Made by a program: the position numbers and the translations under genes. A DNA stretch of 7,123 nucleotides from Rugosibacter sp. (lineage in GTDB: Bacteria; Pseudomonadota; Gammaproteobacteria; Burkholderiales; Rhodocyclaceae), in NCBI GenBank assembly GCA_023257495.1, contig JALRCC010000169.1:1-7123 (forward strand), written 5' to 3'. The notes beneath the pieces were generated by a model that was not told where the DNA came from, searched no databases, and worked only from the letters and a program-made list of their open reading frames with translations. This document shows, piece after piece, positions 1 to 5,850 of the stretch. Every line of letters starts with the position of its first letter. Within the stretch, counting starts at the first letter, position 1.

Positions 1-1521
1 GGACTTAACCATGGCAGCCATGGCTTTAGGTGTTCGATTGGCGCGCTCGATCAAAAAGTGGGTGAGCAAGGGTACCGGGCGACCAGTGGAACCTTTTTCC
101 TTGCCTGACCGCCACGCGGTTCCTGCGATATCAAGGTGCGCCCAGCGATATTTTTTTGTAAAGCGGGCAAGAAAACACGCAGCTGTAATCGACCCGGCAG
201 CTCGTCCGCCGATATTGGCCATGTCAGCGAAGTTGCTCTTCAGTTGTTCTTGATAGTCGTCCCACAAGGGCAGTTGCCAGGCGCGATCACGAGATACTTT
301 TCCGGCCTCCAGCAACTCATGGGCCAGGCCGTCATGGTTAGCTAAAAGCCCCGAGGTTACATGCCCAAGGGCAATGACGCAGGCACCAGTCAATGTTGCG
401 ACGTCGATGACACATTCTGGATTGAAACGTTCAACGTAGGTCAGTGCATCACACAAAACCAGCCTGCCTTCGGCATCGGTATTCAAAATTTCGACGGTTT
501 GCCCTGACATGGAGGTCACAATGTCGCCGGGCTTGGAGGCAGCGCCATCGGGCAGGTTTTCGCTGGCAGGAATGACAACGGTGAGATTAACAGGGAGCTT
601 TAGCAAGGCGACTGCCTTGAGGGTTCCCAAAACGCTGGCCGCGCCAGACATGTCGTACTTCATTTCATCCATTTCAGCGCCGGGCTTGAGCGAGATTCCT
701 CCGCTATCAAAAGTGATTCCTTTGCCAACCAGTACGATGGGATTCTCTTTTTTGGTGCCACCTTGGTAGTGGACGATAATGAATTTAGGCGGTTCGCGCG
801 AGCCGCGTGAAACGGAGAGAAGAGTGTTCATCCCGAGCTTTTCCATGGCGCTTTTTTCGAGCACTTCAATCGCTAGCTGGTGAGTTTTGGCTATTTTTTT
901 AGCTTCACTAGCCAAGTAGGTTGGGGTGCAAATGTTGCCTGGAAGGTTACCCAGATTTTTCGCTAGCGCCATGCCTTCGGCAATGGCCAAACCTTGGGCC
1001 AAGGCTGATTTGGCCGCTGCCAATTCGTTACGGTCTGGCAGGGCGTAGGTGATTCTTCGTAGCGCCTGCGGGCTATCTTCTGGCTTGGATTTGAGATGAT
1101 CAAATTTATATATTGTGTCCTGGATCGCAATTGTTGCTTGACGAATCTTCCATGCGAGAGTCTGTTCGGCAACATCAAGTTCTGTCAGGTACAGGGTGGT
1201 ATCAGTTGCACCGGTTCCATTCAGATGTTTGATTGCAGCGGTAACGGCCACGAGATAGTTTTTTGCATCCACCTCATCTTCTTTTCCGCAACCTACAAGA
1301 AGTATGCGTTCAGCCAGAGCGCCAGATAATTTTTGCAGCAAGAGCGTTGTACCCAGCTTGCCTTGCATATCCCCTCGGTGGATTGCATCACTGATTGCCT
1401 GCTTAACCGCTTGATCCAGTATTTTGGCGCTACGGGACAGTTTTCCGGATTGATAAACGCCTACGACTACGCATCCGCATCGCATTTTTTCCGGGCTCTC
1501 AATTTTTATGCTAAATTCCAA
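1..1521 (-). CDS. pepA: Leucyl aminopeptidase (cytosol aminopeptidase, M17), 3' end cut by window edge
   Basis: Cytoplasmic M17 metallopeptidase that removes N-terminal residues, especially leucine, from peptides during protein turnover; it normally forms a two-metal hexamer. I translated 507 codons without a stop. The N-terminus (MEFSIKIESPEK) closely matches E. coli PepA, and the M17 signature NTDAEGRL is at residues 347-354. Expected metal and active-site residues are all present: K267, D272, K279, D290, D349, E351 and R353. The C-terminal domain includes NFADMANIGGR and the AHLDIAGTAWRSGK stretch. E. coli PepA has 503 residues, so only a few codons and the stop should be missing. The start is TTG at 1521-1519, chosen by homology and by AAGGAG at 1530-1535, 8 bases upstream; the first ATG (codon 13) would cut off conserved residues. 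It is transcribed divergently from lptF. In E. coli PepA also binds DNA, but nothing here shows that for this copy. Confidence 0.96.
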   Translation of the reverse strand, partial: MEFSIKIESPEKMRCGCVVVGVYQSGKLSRSAKILDQAVKQAISDAIHRGDMQGKLGTTLLLQKLSGALAERILLVGCGKEDEVDAKNYLVAVTAAIKHLNGTGATDTTLYLTELDVAEQTLAWKIRQATIAIQDTIYKFDHLKSKPEDSPQALRRITYALPDRNELAAAKSALAQGLAIAEGMALAKNLGNLPGNICTPTYLASEAKKIAKTHQLAIEVLEKSAMEKLGMNTLLSVSRGSREPPKFIIVHYQGGTKKENPIVLVGKGITFDSGGISLKPGAEMDEMKYDMSGAASVLGTLKAVALLKLPVNLTVVIPASENLPDGAASKPGDIVTSMSGQTVEILNTDAEGRLVLCDALTYVERFNPECVIDVATLTGACVIALGHVTSGLLANHDGLAHELLEAGKVSRDRAWQLPLWDDYQEQLKSNFADMANIGGRAAGSITAACFLARFTKKYRWAHLDIAGTAWRSGKEKGSTGRPVPLLTHFLIERANRTPKAMAAMVKS

Positions 1522-1529
1522 AAGAAACT

Positions 1530-1535
1530 CTCCTT
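1530..1535 (-). promoter_or_regulatory. Ribosome binding site that fixes the TTG start of pepA
   Basis: The minus strand reads AAGGAG here, with 8 bases before the TTG start codon at 1521. This is a near-ideal Shine-Dalgarno match and spacing. It supports the rare start codon over the in-frame ATG 12 codons downstream. Confidence 0.8.
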
Positions 1536-1559
1536 AGGGTGTGGGAACGACGTTTGGCG

Positions 1560-1565
1560 TATAAA
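1560..1565 (+). promoter_or_regulatory. Candidate -10 element for lptF-lptG
   Basis: TATAAA on the plus strand matches five of six -10 consensus bases and would start transcription near 1572, about 55 bases before lptF. No convincing -35 lies at the right distance; TTAGGG at 1534-1539 is poor and 20 bases away. If real, it lies back to back with the pepA promoter and the two start points nearly coincide, so the promoters could compete. Confidence 0.25.
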
Positions 1566-1578
1566 AACGCAAGCTTCG

Positions 1579-1607
1579 ATTCTCCCCAACTTTCCGTAAG
1601 AAGTCAA
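1579..1607 (-). promoter_or_regulatory. Candidate sigma-70-type promoter for pepA
   Basis: On the minus strand a -35-like TTGACT (1607-1602, five of six consensus bases) is followed by a 17-base spacer and a -10-like GAGAAT (1584-1579, four of six). Transcription would begin near 1572, giving a leader of about 50 bases that contains the strong ribosome binding site. This is motif matching only. Confidence 0.45.
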
Positions 1608-1626
1608 AACATACCCTTCATCGACA

Positions 1627-2709
1627 ATGATTTATCAACGCGCCGCGATCAGGGAGTTCACCCAAACAGCGGCGGCGATTTTTACTGCGCTACTTGCAGT
1701 TCTGCTGACGACGCAATTGATCCGGCTTTTGGGCCAAGCCGCAGGTGGAAAGCTGGCCTCTGAAGCAGTTATGGCGCTTCTTGTATTTGGAGCGATTAGC
1801 TATCTTCCGGTATTGCTTTCGCTGACCACCTTCGTTTCGGTTCTATTAACTTTGTCACGCTGGTACCGCGACTCTGAAATGGTTATCTGGCAGGCTTCGG
1901 GCTTGCCATTATCGGTATGGATCAAGCCAGTACTGAAATTTTCTCTCCCTCTGGTGCTGGGCGTCGCGCTTCTTTCATTAATGCTTGCGCCATGGGCAAT
2001 GCAGCAAGGTGAGCTTTACCGGCAGAAAATAGACAATCGTGGCGATGTGGCGCGCGTCTCGCCAGGTGAGTTTAATGAATCCGGAGCGGGTGATCGCGTG
2101 TTTTTTGTCGAGAGCATTGCTGGCCAGGAAGGTATCGTGAAAAATGTTTTCATTAGTTCTGTGCAGCAGGGAAGAACGGGCGTGATGGCAACAGCTAAAG
2201 GGCATACCGAGAATGCGCCGAATGGAGACAAGTTTCTTGTTCTGGATAATGGGCGGCGTTATGAGGGCGCTGCAGGTACCCCAGAATACCGCGTTATGGA
2301 GTTTGAGCGCTATGCGGTACGAATTGAGGCCAAAGAGGTGCAAGATCGTGAAGCGTCTCCACGCACCAGGCCGTTCTTTGATTTACTCAAAGAGTCACAG
2401 CCGGTATACAAAGCAGAGTTATTGTGGCGGCTGGGCCTGCCTCTGGCAGCGCTTAATCTTGTGCTCTTGGCGATTCCCCTTTCGTTTGTTCATGCGCGAT
2501 CAGGTCGAACGAATAATCTTTTCTTTGCGTTGCTTGCCTACATGCTGTACAGCAATTTATTGAGCATTAGTCAAGCCTGGGTGGCCCAGGGAAAGTTGCC
2601 TTTTGAGATTGGATTATGGGCAATACATGGGCTTATGCTGGTGCTGCTGTTGGCGCTTTTTTATTATCGACAGAATCCATTTTTATGGGCAAAAATGCAA
2701 TGGCGTTAA
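1627..2709 (+). CDS. lptF: LPS export ABC transporter permease LptF
   Basis: Inner-membrane permease (YjgP/YjgQ family, 360 residues) that pairs with LptG around the LptB ATPase dimer. The complex extracts lipopolysaccharide from the inner membrane and passes it to the Lpt bridge. The sequence shows the family layout: a first span at about residues 15-35, two more at about 48-78 and 101-125, a periplasmic beta-jellyroll-like region at about 130-260, and three C-terminal spans at about 268-290, 295-316 and 328-347. SEMVIWQASG (83-92) corresponds to the cytoplasmic coupling helix that contacts LptB. Length is typical. ATG 1627 is the only possible start, because an in-frame TAA lies at 1597-1599 with no other start between. 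The 20 bases upstream contain no Shine-Dalgarno match, which is odd for an essential gene. Its 3' end overlaps lptG by 10 bases, so the two are co-transcribed. Divergent from pepA. Confidence 0.95.
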   Translation: MIYQRAAIREFTQTAAAIFTALLAVLLTTQLIRLLGQAAGGKLASEAVMALLVFGAISYLPVLLSLTTFVSVLLTLSRWYRDSEMVIWQASGLPLSVWIKPVLKFSLPLVLGVALLSLMLAPWAMQQGELYRQKIDNRGDVARVSPGEFNESGAGDRVFFVESIAGQEGIVKNVFISSVQQGRTGVMATAKGHTENAPNGDKFLVLDNGRRYEGAAGTPEYRVMEFERYAVRIEAKEVQDREASPRTRPFFDLLKESQPVYKAELLWRLGLPLAALNLVLLAIPLSFVHARSGRTNNLFFALLAYMLYSNLLSISQAWVAQGKLPFEIGLWAIHGLMLVLLLALFYYRQNPFLWAKMQWR

Positions 2710-3779
2710 AAATTTATGAACGTCATTTAGCCAGAGAAATTTATGCTTCAACCGCATTGGTTTTGCTGGCTTTTCTCATGCTATTTGCTTTTTTTGATCT
2801 TATTCATGAATTGGAAAGTATCGGTAGAGGGGGGTATCGCCTTCAACATGCCTTGATGTATATCGGCTTGACCTTGCCGGGCAGGCTGTATGAACTGTTC
2901 CCTATCGGGGTATTGATTGGTACGTTATATGCGCTTGTGACGCTCGCACGACATTCTGAGATTGCAGTGCTCAGGGCATCAGGCTTGTCAACGCACGAGC
3001 TTTTGTTTTCTTTGGGGCGTATTGGCCTTGTTTTTACTGCGCTTACTCTGTTGGTAGGTGAGTTTTTGGTTCCCCCGGCAGAGCAAGCCGCGCAGCAGAT
3101 GCGGCTTAAAGCGATGGGGAGGCTCGTCGCAAAAGAATTTCGTTCGGGTTTATGGGTTAAAGATGAAACTTCGTTTATCAACATAAATGAGGTGTTCCCC
3201 GATGCATCGCTTAAAGATTTGAGAATTTTTGAATTCGATAAGAATTTTCAATTAAGTTCTATCAGCGAGGCGAAAAAGGGGCGTTTCGTTGCCGAAGGTC
3301 AATGGAGACTTGACGATGTTGTTCGCACTATTTTTTCGGGTGATTCCGCCCATGTCGAGCGCACAGCGAGTTTTCAGTGGAAGTCTGCTTTAAATCCTGA
3401 TCTGCTGGTGGTTTTGATGGTGGATCCAGGGCGTATGTCGGTGCTTAACTTGACACGATATATTCGTCACTTGCGGAGTAATCAGCAAAAGACGGGGCGA
3501 TATGAGATTGCTTTATGGAAAAAGCTGACTTACCCTTTCGCCCCATTAGTCATGATGACTCTGGCGTTACCGTTTGCTTACTGGCAAGACAGGTCGGGTA
3601 ATACCAGCATCCGCATATTCTCTGGAGTCATGTTAGGGATTGGCTTTCATATGCTTAACGGGCTATTTTCAAGCTTGGGCGCTATCAATAGTTGGCCGCC
3701 ATTCCTCTCTGCCATGACACCTGGTTTGTTATTCTTTTTGACAGCCACAGGTATGCTGTGGTGGATTGAGCGTCGGTAG
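2700..3779 (+). CDS. lptG: LPS export ABC transporter permease LptG
   Basis: Second permease half of the LptB2FG lipopolysaccharide extractor (359 residues from the chosen start). The visible layout matches LptF: a first span at about residues 16-35, two more at about 57-82 and 103-125, a periplasmic domain at about 130-270, and C-terminal spans at about 275-295, 304-326 and 336-355. HSEIAVLRASG (85-95) is the coupling-helix region, and GEFLVPPAEQ (120-129) matches the conserved GEW-VAP-EQ stretch of LptG. MSVLNLTRYIRHLR (246-259) also fits the family. I chose ATG 2700 because MALKIYERHLAREIYAS aligns with the family N-terminus. ATG 2685 would add five residues, and the more distant start at 2616 would add a poorly supported 28-residue extension. 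No clear Shine-Dalgarno sequence precedes either start, so translational coupling to lptF is likely. The 3' end overlaps the convergent RDD gene by 51 bases. Confidence 0.95.
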   Translation: MALKIYERHLAREIYASTALVLLAFLMLFAFFDLIHELESIGRGGYRLQHALMYIGLTLPGRLYELFPIGVLIGTLYALVTLARHSEIAVLRASGLSTHELLFSLGRIGLVFTALTLLVGEFLVPPAEQAAQQMRLKAMGRLVAKEFRSGLWVKDETSFININEVFPDASLKDLRIFEFDKNFQLSSISEAKKGRFVAEGQWRLDDVVRTIFSGDSAHVERTASFQWKSALNPDLLVVLMVDPGRMSVLNLTRYIRHLRSNQQKTGRYEIALWKKLTYPFAPLVMMTLALPFAYWQDRSGNTSIRIFSGVMLGIGFHMLNGLFSSLGAINSWPPFLSAMTPGLLFFLTATGMLWWIERR

Positions 3780-4208
3780 TTGCTGGTTTAGATGCTCGTC
3801 ATGTTTTGGTTTAAACATGATTTGTGTTTTTGCTAGTCGGTCATGCAAGAACTGGCGATTGCGGTCCAGTAGCGCCCATAAAAGCCCTGCACAAAAATAA
3901 ATGATACTGGGCCACGCCAAGAGGTATCGTAAAACGAGTTGTGCAAGCGACGGGCGAGCGTGGTTTTCGGTGACAATTTGCAGTTGCCAAGTTTGCATTG
4001 CAAGAGTCTGGCCGCCAAAATACCAATATCCAATGAAGTAAGCTCCAAGAACCAAAAAGACATGCAGTAACAACGCCCAGCCTGGGAGCACTATGGATGT
4101 CCACATCCCTAGAATTAGGTGGGGGACCAGAAAAGTGACGGAGAGAACGCCCAGTAGAAGTAAGCATTCATATGCCATGCTTGCAAATCGACGCCGCAAA
4201 CCTGGCAT
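3729..4208 (-). CDS. RDD-family membrane protein of unknown function
   Basis: Small integral membrane protein, 159 residues from ATG 4208. It shows the RDD pattern: an arginine cluster (RRR, residues 5-7) before the first span at about 13-35, a second span at about 44-66 ending in the GGQTLAM motif (65-71), a third at about 92-114, and DRNRQFLHDRLAKT (115-128) after it. The acidic position in span 1, usually Asp in the namesake motif, seems to be Glu14. RDD proteins are poorly understood, with some linked to transport or stress, so I infer no specific role. It is the last gene of the sigma-DUF3619-DUF3106-RDD cluster. The start is uncertain: the frame is open to TTG 4280, which would overlap the DUF3106 gene by 17 bases and add 24 residues. 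I prefer ATG 4208 because the extension is not RDD-like. The last 16 codons are antisense to the 3' end of lptG and probably form a non-conserved tail. Confidence 0.85.
   Translation of the reverse strand: MPGLRRRFASMAYECLLLLGVLSVTFLVPHLILGMWTSIVLPGWALLLHVFLVLGAYFIGYWYFGGQTLAMQTWQLQIVTENHARPSLAQLVLRYLLAWPSIIYFCAGLLWALLDRNRQFLHDRLAKTQIMFKPKHDEHLNQQLPTLNPPQHTCGCQKE
3799..3831 (+). terminator. Candidate intrinsic terminator of lptF-lptG, inside the opposing RDD gene
   Basis: A perfect 8-bp inverted repeat (TCATGTTT at 3799-3806, AAACATGA at 3813-3820) with a 6-base loop is followed directly by the T-rich TTTGTGTTTTT (3821-3831). It begins 19 bases after the lptG stop. The stem is AT-rich, so it may be weak. 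On the minus strand no T run follows the hairpin, so it would act only on lptFG transcripts. Confidence 0.45.
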
Positions 4209-4263
4209 CACGAGCTTTTGAGCATGCGCGCGGTCCGTTGTTTCTTCTAACAGGGGCTCTGGA

Positions 4264-4809
4264 TTATGGGGTGGCAACAAAATGGTGTGGACTGGTGAGT
4301 GGATGGGTTGGATGCGAGGAAGCTTTCTTCTTGAAAGACAGGGTGGATGACTTTGGCATCGAAACCGGCCGAGTCTTGTCTTGGTTTTTTGCCGCAGATT
4401 TCAATCGATTTTTCTCGCTCTCCGGGAGTGCTTGGTACTCCTGCCACTTATCCTTGAGGGTCGCCTTTTGGTTTGGGGATGTGCGTCTCAAGGATTTATA
4501 CTTTTCCCGTGCCCGCTTGCGTTCTTCAGGAGTGAGCCCTACCCATTCTTTCATATGGTTTTGGGTGCGCACTTTTTCTTCGTTCTCCATAGATGGATAT
4601 CTTTTGGCAATGGCCAGCCATTTTTTTCGGCTGTAGTGGTCCATGGTATTCCACGAGCTGGAGAATGGGGCGAGGATGATTCTTTGCTGACTATTCAGCT
4701 CGGACCATGTTGGCTGAGTATTCTGAGTGCTTGAATCAAGCGGGTAGCCTGGCATTGAGGCTAGCGCCAGGATTATTGCGAGGATAAGTCGACGGAAGGT
4801 TTGAGCCAT
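4264..4809 (-). CDS. DUF3106 secreted, helix-rich protein
   Basis: Protein of 181 residues matching the DUF3106 family as I know it; function unknown. An N-terminal signal sequence is visible (MAQTFRR followed by hydrophobic residues 8-19), so the mature part is probably periplasmic. The mature region is charged and helical, with a recurring signature: W35-x-x-L-x-x-x-x-R43, W89-x-x-L-x-x-x-x-R97 and a weaker W122-x-x-Y-x-x-L. WLAIAKRYPSM (64-74) also looks family-typical. The C-terminal 40 residues are basic, rich in Ser, Pro and His, and look disordered. ATG 4809 lies inside the end of the DUF3619 gene (37-base overlap), so translation is probably coupled to it. The LTPEER-type helices recall the LTxxQ helices of CpxP/Spy/ZraP-like periplasmic sensors, but that is analogy only. 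A lipoprotein box was not seen. Confidence 0.85.
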   Translation of the reverse strand: MAQTFRRLILAIILALASMPGYPLDSSTQNTQPTWSELNSQQRIILAPFSSSWNTMDHYSRKKWLAIAKRYPSMENEEKVRTQNHMKEWVGLTPEERKRAREKYKSLRRTSPNQKATLKDKWQEYQALPESEKNRLKSAAKNQDKTRPVSMPKSSTLSFKKKASSHPTHPLTSPHHFVATP

Positions 4810-5153
4810 GCTTGAAAGCCCGGGTCAAGATATGCAGTAGGCGGGAGCTCATCAGTCAATAGAGCACTATCAATTTCATCATGTTCATGAGCTTGTTCGG
4901 CACCATTCCAGTAGTAAGTGCCTATGGTACCAATACTCAGGGCTAAAACGATTAGTAGTGTCTTAGCCTGACTTAAAATCCCCTGCTCTAACGTGGCAGC
5001 GATACCTGCGAATTTGAGGCTGCGAGCATTTGGGGCATTTAACGCAAGCCCTCGTGCCTTTTGCAGGCGCATCAAAACAGCAGGATCAAGTGCTGCCATC
5101 CCTGCGTCAAGTTGATTGCAAATTTTAGATGCGAATTCCGTCTCTTTATTCAT
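4773..5153 (-). CDS. DUF3619 single-pass membrane protein, possible anti-sigma factor
   Basis: Protein of 126 residues that fits the DUF3619 family; function not established. It has a roughly 60-residue N-terminal part without a signal sequence, one hydrophobic span at about residues 64-82 (AKTLLIVLALSIGTIGTYYW), and an acidic C-terminal tail of about 44 residues with LPPTAYLDPGFQAWL (103-117). This topology suggests a cytoplasmic N-terminus and a periplasmic tail. Its ATG overlaps the TGA of the sigma gene in an ATGA junction, which implies translational coupling, and AAAGG about 9 bases upstream can serve as ribosome binding site. A small one-span protein coupled directly to an ECF sigma gene is the usual place for an anti-sigma factor, so I propose that role as inference. 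No zinc-binding anti-sigma motif (H-x3-C-x2-C) is present; a single Cys (C12) occurs. Confidence 0.85.
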   Translation of the reverse strand: MNKETEFASKICNQLDAGMAALDPAVLMRLQKARGLALNAPNARSLKFAGIAATLEQGILSQAKTLLIVLALSIGTIGTYYWNGAEQAHEHDEIDSALLTDELPPTAYLDPGFQAWLKPSVDLSSQ

Positions 5154-5725
5154 AGCGCGATGCCTTTAGCTTTTAGTGCGGCGGCCAATGTATGTGTCGC
5201 CCGTGAGCAGTGAGTTTTGACGCTGCCTTCTGAACAGCCCATTGCCAGGGCTGTTTCGCTGATATCCATATCTTCCCAGTAACGCATCAGGAAGGCTTCG
5301 CGTTGACGTGCAGGCAGTTTTTCAATTTCTGCTTCGATAATCCCTAGCAGCTGGGTTTGCTCAATTTGCTGCTGAGGTGAGGATAACCCCTTGTGTTCAC
5401 TAGTAGATGAAATAGTATCCAGGGGGTCAGCATCCTCATCGTTTGCACTGAGAAAAGACGAAAACAGGCTTACCCAGAGAGAGCGTACATTTGATCGACG
5501 AAAGCTATCCCGAATCGTGTTTTGTAAAATTCTTTGAAACAGCATCGGCCATTCATTTGCGGGGCGGGCGCTGTATTTCTCAGATAATTTCATCATGGCA
5601 TCCTGCACGACATCCAGTGCTACTTCTCTATTTTTTACTGCAAACATGGCTTGTTTGAAGGCTCGCCGCTCAATGCTGGCAAGAAAATCCGAAAGATCAA
5701 TTCTTGAGTTGAGTACTGGATTCAT
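5150..5725 (-). CDS. ECF-type RNA polymerase sigma factor
   Basis: Sigma-70-family factor of 191 residues, the size of extracytoplasmic-function sigmas. Region 2 spans about residues 18-85 and includes DVVQDAMMKL (38-47, region 2.2 core-binding helix) and FQRILQNTIRDSFRR (63-77, region 2.3/2.4, promoter melting and -10 recognition). Region 4 spans about 124-187, with LPARQREAFLMRYWEDMDISETALAMGCSEGSVKTH-type content, where the helix-turn-helix (about 155-176) would read the -35. The linker between the domains is long (about 40 residues) and acidic and serine-rich (ANDEDADPLDT). The start ATG 5725 fits the family N-terminus but lacks a Shine-Dalgarno sequence, suggesting low expression. It heads the minus-strand cluster and overlaps the DUF3619 gene by 4 bases. 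Its target promoters and inducing signal cannot be told from this window. Confidence 0.93.
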   Translation of the reverse strand: MNPVLNSRIDLSDFLASIERRAFKQAMFAVKNREVALDVVQDAMMKLSEKYSARPANEWPMLFQRILQNTIRDSFRRSNVRSLWVSLFSSFLSANDEDADPLDTISSTSEHKGLSSPQQQIEQTQLLGIIEAEIEKLPARQREAFLMRYWEDMDISETALAMGCSEGSVKTHCSRATHTLAAALKAKGIAL

Positions 5726-5771
5726 GCAAGAAAAATAGAAGCGTGAGACATTGAAGCAATGATTGGAATTT

Positions 5772-5799
5772 ACTTTAAATCTTGACCATTTCCTAGCAA
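5772..5799 (-). promoter_or_regulatory. Weak candidate promoter for the sigma-factor cluster
   Basis: On the minus strand TTGCTA (5799-5794) and TAAAGT (5777-5772), 16 bases apart, each match four of six sigma-70 consensus bases. The site overlaps the proposed acetolactate synthase promoter on the other strand. I did not find a clear ECF-type (GGAAC / TCTGA-like) autoregulatory promoter. Confidence 0.25.
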
Positions 5800-5810
5800 A
5801 ACAGTAAGGT
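5782..5810 (+). promoter_or_regulatory. Candidate sigma-70-type promoter for acetolactate synthase
   Basis: TTGACC (5782-5787, five of six) is followed by a 17-base spacer and TAAGGT (5805-5810, three of six, keeping the key A and final T). Transcription would start near 5817, leaving a leader of only about 34 bases, too short for a leader-peptide attenuator. Confidence 0.4.
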
Positions 5811-5839
5811 TACGCGTTTACCTCAAAAAAAGTGACAAT

Positions 5840-5844
5840 AGGTG
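5840..5844 (+). promoter_or_regulatory. Ribosome binding site of acetolactate synthase
   Basis: AGGTG lies 6 bases before ATG 5851. An in-frame TGA at 5845-5847 excludes any longer reading frame, so this start is well fixed. Confidence 0.55.
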
Positions 5845-5850
5845 TGATCG

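Larger units (their letters stand above)
5726..5850. other. Divergent spacer between the sigma-factor gene and acetolactate synthase
   Basis: This 125-base spacer carries the candidate promoters for both directions, which overlap each other around 5782-5799. I found no tRNA, terminator or convincing attenuator in it. An 8-codon frame at 5759-5785 (plus) is probably chance. Confidence 0.5.

Noticed and set aside
9..23. CCATGG-CAG-CCATGG inverted repeat near the 3' end of pepA, a possible terminator stem
   Set aside because: It encodes Met-Ala-Ala-Met within the open pepA frame and has no T-tract after it in the visible sequence. It looks like a chance repeat of a palindromic hexamer.
509..769. 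Plus-strand open frame opposite the pepA active-site region
   Set aside because: The minus-strand pepA frame contains all catalytic motifs here; the opposite frame has no recognisable features.
1978..2343. Minus-strand open frame of 121 codons inside lptF
   Set aside because: It lies wholly opposite the well-supported LptF coding sequence and shows no recognisable domain; a shadow frame.
4172..4636. Plus-strand open frame of 154 codons across the DUF3106 and RDD genes
   Set aside because: It is antisense to two supported genes, and its composition (Phe, Ser, Trp-rich) is typical of an antisense shadow.
5759..5785. Eight-codon frame MIGIYFKS before acetolactate synthase, a possible attenuator leader peptide
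   Set aside because: It has only two isoleucines, no terminator/antiterminator hairpins follow, and it lies upstream of the best promoter candidate, so it may not be in the mRNA.
5726..5850. ECF-type autoregulatory promoter (GGAAC / TCTGA-like) ahead of the sigma gene
   Set aside because: GGAAAT is present on the minus strand but no matching -10 sits at the proper distance.
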